Of a stretch of DNA of 64,000 nucleotides, positions 59,101 through 64,000 are shown in pieces (the first letter of the stretch is position 1; every line of letters starts with the position of its first letter). Below the pieces are notes generated by a model that was not told the origin of the DNA, ran no database searches, and saw only the letters and a program-made list of their open reading frames with translations. Made by a program: the position numbers and the translations under genes. The DNA lies in contig NC_081406.1 of the NCBI RefSeq assembly GCF_030272615.1, forward strand, positions 144,748,091 to 144,812,090, given 5' to 3'. The stretch comes from Cryptomeria japonica. Its lineage: Eukaryota; Streptophyta; Pinopsida; Cupressales; Cupressaceae.

Positions 59101-59475
59101 AACAGAAGCAATTGAGAAAGAGATCACCGATCTCTCAAATAAGTTGACCACCAAGCCCAATTCTGTTTAGATTTTTTATACAAAGTTACAACAGCTCATG
59201 GATCAACAATTGGAACTCAGGAATGAAGAGCACAAAATAAGGATGGACATTATGACTTTTCAAACCTTATTCATTCCACACTTGTCCTTTGTTCAAGAAC
59301 AGATCAACCAAGCCACTTACCTATCTACTACACAAGAGGGAAGCACATTAGATGGCTTAATCTCTCTATTGGCTGACATTCAAGCACAAAATTCTTTAAT
59401 GGACAGTGTCAAGGATGCACTCTTTGTCGCCCTCACTGAAGCAAGGACAAAATATAAATCCATTTTTGACTAGTT
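56124..59475 (+). pseudogene. Element I ORF2: large protein of unknown function
   Basis: From the ATG at 56124 (MAPKIQEPVVV) about 1100 codons can be followed, with a TGA near 56292, a frameshift near 56890, TAA/TAG stops around 57118, 57202 and 57691, and a frameshift near 58430. The N-terminal domain (residues about 90-260) reads VFKPQWVKFVLRKVHDDFIW, KITKEIIHLITGYS, then helices. Its layout is loosely like the first part of the LTR ORF of element C and the 'putative plant transposon protein' type. The middle (57270-57690) is Lys/Ser/Thr-rich and basic. Then come tandem VTEQDLDVTEQDF-like acidic repeats (58160-58210), a Pro/Thr/Ser stretch, and a C-terminal helical region (58757-59475). It ends near 59475. 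The function is unknown. Confidence 0.6.
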
Positions 59476-59817
59476 GCCTCCACCAAATGGTAACTAAATT
59501 TTGATGTTTGTCAAAAAGGGGGAGTGAGTATCATATCAAAGTATGCAGGGGAATGTAGTGTACAGGGGGAGTATACCGAGCAGTGAACAAAGCAGTAAGC
59601 AGAGAACAAGAGCAGCACATAGAACACTGATCACCGAGCATGCAAAATCAGAGTTATGAACAGTATATTGATAAGGGGAGTATATTTGAATATACTATTT
59701 CATTGACAAATGTATATATTGTCAGTTTAGTCAAATTTAGCAAGTATATAGATTTTTGAGTTATAACTTTGAAAGTAGTTTTTGTCAAACATCTCAACTA
59801 ATGTCAAAAGGGGAGAT
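59476..59817 (+). other. Element I 3' untranslated region and polypurine tract
   Basis: No gene. The tract GTCAAAAGGGGAGA (about 59803-59816) precedes the 3' LTR. Confidence 0.75.
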
Positions 59818-61018
59818 TGTTACTACTTACTAAGATTGCCATTAGTCTTATGTTCAAAGTTATTCTATAAATTCTAGTCAGTTACTTCTATCGAATCATT
59901 CAGTCAATAAGCATAGTGCATTCGGTTAAAGAAGCAAGTAGTCTCTGAGCGTAGTATACACCGAACACTCTACCAAGTAACACTCTATGTCTACGAAGCA
60001 ACAAGAATGATATACCGAGTGATCACACACCAAGTGAAACGTGTTACCAGATTCACTGAACCTAGACATATATGGGAAATGTGTTACAAAGATCGAGGAA
60101 CAAGTAACCATTATCACATTGGAAATTGCACTTAAAGATTGTGTATGATTTTGAGGTCATCTAACAAATGAAATATTTTGCATGGTTATTCATTCGATAA
60201 ATCATGTTTGTAAGATCGAAGCAATGAATCAGATCACTGACATAAGAGATCTATTTATAAAGCATGGATTGAGATTAGATATATACATGTAGAGACAGAG
60301 TGAGAGACACAGAGGTGTATAAAGTAAGACATGTGTGATACATAAGAAAGAACGAAGTGTTATGACTGTTACAGAGGCACAAAGGTCACCGAGAAGGATT
60401 TCAGAGAACAGTCAAAGAACAGAGTAAACAGAAGGGTTTACCGAGTTACTTTATGGGTTACTGAGGTATGCTATAAGCAAGGTAATCTTATTTTGAGCAC
60501 ATATAATCTTCTATAACATTCTAGATGTAAAGTTGCAGATATTTGTAATGATTTATTGTAATATTTTGAAGTTGTAAGAGAAATGTTTAATAGGGTAAAA
60601 GACTCTAACTAAGTCTATAAATTGTAAAGCCTCTAACCAAGCACAACATTTAGAATAAGTGTTGTAAAATCCTTTAGCAAGGTAGATCTAATAGATCTTG
60701 ATACTCCTAATAGGGTAAGCTATCAAAAATAGCTAAACATGTAGCTCTAACTGAGCAACCTTTATTATTGCAGCAGTGAAGTTGTGGGTGTCATCCCCAC
60801 CATAGTTTTTCTCTCTAACCAAGAGTTTCTGCGGAACCAAAATATATGTGTTATGGAGTGAATCATGTATGATTGTTATTTATTTGTTTTAGCATTATAT
60901 TATGTTACTGCACTATTCAGTTTATGCTTAACAGTAAAGTTATTGTTGAAGAAAAGTTTTGAAGTACTAATTCACCCCTCCCCTCTCAGTACATTAGCTT
61001 TCCATATTGGGCCTAACA
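59818..61018 (+). repeat. Element I 3' LTR
   Basis: TGTTACTAC...CCTAACA, 1201 bp, matching 52943-54143. Confidence 0.95.
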
Positions 61019-61023
61019 CATTT
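61019..61023. repeat. Target-site duplication of element I (right)
   Basis: CATTT, identical to 52938-52942. Confidence 0.95.
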
Positions 61024-61889
61024 ATGGAAGATTATGTCGATGACATACTTGCAAAATCTCATACAAGACAAGAACATTTGAACATCTTAAGCAAGATTTT
61101 TGATAGGCTGGAAAGATATCAATTGAGATTAAATCCAAAGAAATGTGCGTTTGGGGTAACTAGTGGAAAACTCTTTGGGTACATTAGATCAGCTCATGGA
61201 ATTGAAGTAGATCTTGAAAAGGTCAAAGCCATCATGGAGATGGAGTCACCTAAGAACATAAGTCAATTGCGATCTTTACAAGGAAGATTGCAATCAATCA
61301 GGAGATTTGTCTCTCAATAGTAGATCGATTTATTCCATTCACCCATCTTCTACATAAAATTATTCCATTCAAATGGTATCTAAAATGTGAAGAAGCCTTT
61401 TTGCAAATAAAAGAATATCTTATGAGTCCTCCAGTACTGGTATCACCAACCAAAGGGAAACCATTGTTGCTCTATATCTCAGTAACAAATGTATCATTAG
61501 GAGCTCTCCTAGCTCAACATGATGAAGAATGAAAATAAAGAGTAGTATATTATATCAATAGAATTCTTGTTGTTTATGAATTACATTATTCCTCAATAGA
61601 AAAGACATGTCTAGCAGTTGTATTTGCAACTCAGAAGCTGCGACATTATATGTTGATTCATTATGTAAAACTAATAGCAAAGATAGATCCCCTTAAATAT
61701 TTGTTGAGCAAGTCAACCTTGATAGGAAGACTAGCCAAATGGGTTATGATACTAAGTGAATTTGATATAGAGTGTGTTGACCAAAAAGATATCAAGGGAC
61801 AAGTCATCACTGATCAATTGGTTGATGCACCTTTACAAAATGACATGCCTTTGCACATTGAATTTCTTGATGTAGATATCTTGACAGTA
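61024..61889 (+). pseudogene. pol: Element H reverse transcriptase, second half, and RNase H
   Basis: RT resumes with the catalytic YVDD at 61033-61044, then LNPKKCAFGVTSGKLFGYI and LRSLQGRL. A stop at 61318 and a frameshift lead into the gypsy RNase H (KPLLLYISVTNVSLGALLAQ, about 61455-61515), then FATQKLRHYM and WVMILSEFDIE. Stops at about 61530-61540 break it. Confidence 0.85.
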
Positions 61890-62270
61890 AGTACAAAATT
61901 TTGGGAATTGTACTTTGATGGTTTTTATACACAATATGGATCAGACACAGGAATATGTTTCATCACACCGCAAGGACACACAATTCCGAAATCATATAGA
62001 CCGCAGTTTCCATGCACCAATAATATTGCAAGGTATGAAGCATTGGCTATTGGGCTTAAAATGACCATTGAATGGAACATCAAAGAACTACATGTCTATG
62101 GTGATTCACAACATATCATCAACCAAATAAATGATGAATATCAAACTAAGGATAATAAGCTCATGCCGTACACATAGCTGGTAGAGGAGTTTAAAAAACA
62201 CTTTAAAGATATATCATTCACCCAGATTCCAAGAAATGAGAATAAAGCAACAAATGCAATGGCTACAATA
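61890..62270 (+). pseudogene. Element H archaeal-type RNase H
   Basis: ELYFDGFYTQYGSDTGICF, then NNIARYEALAIGL, VYGDSQHIINQI and NKATNAMATI. The Glu of the expected AEYEAL block has become Arg (NNIARYEAL) and the last Asp of the AD-A block is Asn, so the site is damaged. It sits between RNase H and integrase as in E. A TAG at 62175 interrupts it. Confidence 0.82.
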
Positions 62271-63651
62271 ACATCTCTCTTGCAAAATAAGGAGAGTCAA
62301 CATCATTATGAATTTCTTGTGGAAGATATCTTAACCCCTATCATTCAATCCCAACATACCTATCAAATTTTCCATATATCAGGAATTAGTCAGTCCCCAA
62401 ACTGTCAAACTTATCAGTATTTAAAAGAAAATATCCTTCCTCTTGACTTATCCCACAATCAGAGAAGGAATTTTATCCACCAGTACTCTTGCTATACTAT
62501 TATTAATGATATCCTATATAGTCATGGTCTAGATGGTACTTTGTTGAGATGTCTTGAACAAGAAGAATCTGAGAAAGTTCTTAACGACGTTCATCTAGGT
62601 ATTTGTGCCACACACTCAACTGGTTTAACATTGGCTAAGAAAATTCTTCGTATGGGTTACTATTGGCCTACAATGGAGAGATATTCATTCACATATGCTA
62701 GAAAATGCAAACAATGTCAGATCCATGGGAATCTCATTCATGCACAGACACAAGAGTTATATCCTGTGATAGGATCATGGCCATTTTCTCAATGGGGCCT
62801 TGATTTGGTAGGAAAGATAAATCCCTCATCTTCTAATGGACATAAGTTTATTCTGATTGCTATTGAATATTTTACTAAATGGATTGAAGCAATGCCTTTA
62901 ACAATAGTGATAGGAAAACAAATATCATCATTTATTTTGAATTATATAATCTGTCGCTATGGAGTTCCTATGACCATTATCACTGATAATGGAAGACCAT
63001 TCAAAAATCAAGATGTGAAGGAGCTATGTGAACAATTTCATATCCAACATAGGTTTTCTACTCCATATTATCCACAGGGAAATGGTCAAGCTGAGGCATC
63101 AAACAAAACTATCTTGAAAATATTGAAGAAAATAGTCAATGAAGCTAGAAAAGACTGGCACATTCAGCTAAATTCTGCTCTTGGGACATATCGAACTAGA
63201 ATCCACACTCCAACAGGCACAACTCCATATTTTTTTTCTATGGATCAGAAGCCATATTACCTATAGAAGTAGAGATACCTTCTCTACGAGTATCCTTGCA
63301 AGGTCTTATACCAGAAGAAGAACAAGAAGTCTCTTGACTCCAGGAACTTGAACTGATTCAGGAATGTCACCAAAATGCAATAGATCATTTAAAAGTATAT
63401 CAACAAAGAATGGCAAGAAGTTATAACCACAGGGTCAAGCCACACATTGTTTAGATTGGAGATATAGTTCTAAGGGAGAATCCAAGAAATCAGCAAGACC
63501 GAGACAAGAAGGGAAAATTTGAACCAAATTGGCTAGGACCTTTTGTCATAGTAGCAGCATATGGATCAAGAGCATACAAGTTATCTACCCTTGAAGGTGA
63601 TTGGTTTGATGAACCTATCCATTCTATCCATCTCAAGAAATTCTATGCTTG
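62271..63651 (+). pseudogene. pol: Element H integrase
   Basis: The zinc-binding HHCC site is DVHLGICATHSTG with CKQCQIHG (about 62588-62730). Catalytic core blocks WGLDLVGKINPS, ITDNGRPFKNQD and GNGQAEASNKTI carry the D, D and E residues. A frameshift in a T-run near 63228 moves the frame. The C-terminal part has SYNHRVKPHIV-stop-IGDIV and NWLGPFVIVAAYGSRAYKLS and ends at 63651. Besides that frameshift, TGA (63336) and TAG (63453) interrupt it. It would insert the element's cDNA. Confidence 0.9.
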
Positions 63652-64000
63652 AGATATAAAGTCCTGAAAAAAAGATCAATAAAAAGCATATAAAGTCTTG
63701 AAGAAATTAGCAAAAACATCCGAAAAGCAGAAAATCCCTAAAAAGAGAGAAAAGTGCAATAAATTTAGATGGTGAAAACTTGATAATAGGTGCTATCTAC
63801 AAAGTAAGTTCCTCCATCTATGAGATTGCTTTGCGTACCTGTGCACTCCATCATATCCAATCTATCGCTTCCTAGCTTATCCAATCCATCTTTCGTATCC
63901 ATTGCTTTGAACCATTTTGCAGGAAATATGCAACTTACCAACAATTATCAATCTTTGACATACTTGTCGTAGTCTCTGTCCTAAATCTTATCAAAAGCAA
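63652..64000 (+). other. Element H region after integrase: A-rich tract and GGTGAAAAC motif
   Basis: An A-rich stretch (63660-63760) is followed by GGTGAAAACTTGATAATAGG at 63771-63790, the same order as after the integrase of E. No gene follows before the window end. Confidence 0.65.

Larger units (their letters stand above)
52943..61018 (+). mobile_element. Element I: non-autonomous LTR retrotransposon with two accessory ORFs
   Basis: Two 1201-bp LTRs (52943-54143, 59818-61018), the tRNA-iMet primer-binding site 54144-54157, polypurine tract 59801-59816 and perfect CATTT target duplication show a complete element. The 5.7-kb interior has no protease, RT, RNase H or integrase that I can recognise. 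It holds a coiled-coil/zinc-knuckle ORF and a second ORF of about 1100 codons. Priming type and the C-rich U5 (CACCCCTCCCCTCTCAG) resemble copia element A, so its helper was probably a copia element. Confidence 0.9.
45151..64000 (+). mobile_element. Element H: Tat-like Ty3/gypsy retrotransposon, split by I and running off the window
   Basis: In order: the LTR 3' part to 46284, primer-binding site 46288-46305, a periodic motif array, conserved leader block, gag 48519-50128, protease remnant, G-patch, RT 52241-52942, [element I], RT continued from 61019, RNase H, archaeal-type RNase H, integrase to 63651. The 3' LTR lies beyond 64000. The proteins match E throughout. Internal deletions have removed part of gag and the protease active site, so H could not have been autonomous in its present form. 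Confidence 0.87.

Overview
The window is plant nuclear DNA built almost entirely of LTR retrotransposons nested inside one another. I found no intact host gene, rRNA, tRNA or CRISPR array. All coding traces are decayed gag-pol genes or accessory ORFs of Ty1/copia and Ty3/gypsy elements. Nesting this deep, the lack of host genes and long-decayed elements suggest a very large plant genome, possibly a gymnosperm; that is inference, not proof.

Layout. Element A (Ty1/copia, + strand) runs from before the window start to 44902 and is the oldest host element. It is split twice. The first split is element C (Ty3/gypsy with an archaeal-type RNase H, - strand, 1490-32668), whose LTRs of about 4 kb each contain a long ORF. 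C is itself split just downstream of its primer-binding site by element E (Ty3/gypsy, Tat-like, - strand, 12398-28643, target duplication ATGTG). E carries gag-pol plus an antisense plant-mobile-domain (PMD) ORF and several periodic or hairpin-forming arrays. The second split in A is G (an LTR-like segment, 33593-40969), which holds F, a complete Ty1/copia element (33888-40100). From about 45.15 kb to the window end lies H, a Tat-like Ty3/gypsy element on the + strand and a relative of E. H is split inside its reverse transcriptase by I (52943-61018, target duplication CATTT), a non-autonomous LTR element. I has a coiled-coil/zinc-knuckle protein and a second large ORF, but no recognisable polymerase.

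How the parts relate. E and H share a design: arrays of AT palindromes in the LTR, a short motif repeated every 20-21 bp just after the primer-binding site, a conserved leader block of about 400 bp, a G-patch between protease and RT, two RNase H domains, and a GGTGAAAAC motif after integrase. E adds an antisense PMD ORF preceded by a second, inverted copy of the periodic array and by eight or nine hairpins whose stems covary. These structured non-coding arrays are the most unusual content of the window.

Decay. Most in-frame stops are one C-to-T (or G-to-A) step from the expected Gln, Arg or Trp codon, mainly CAG to TAG, as expected for deamination in methylated CHG/CG contexts.
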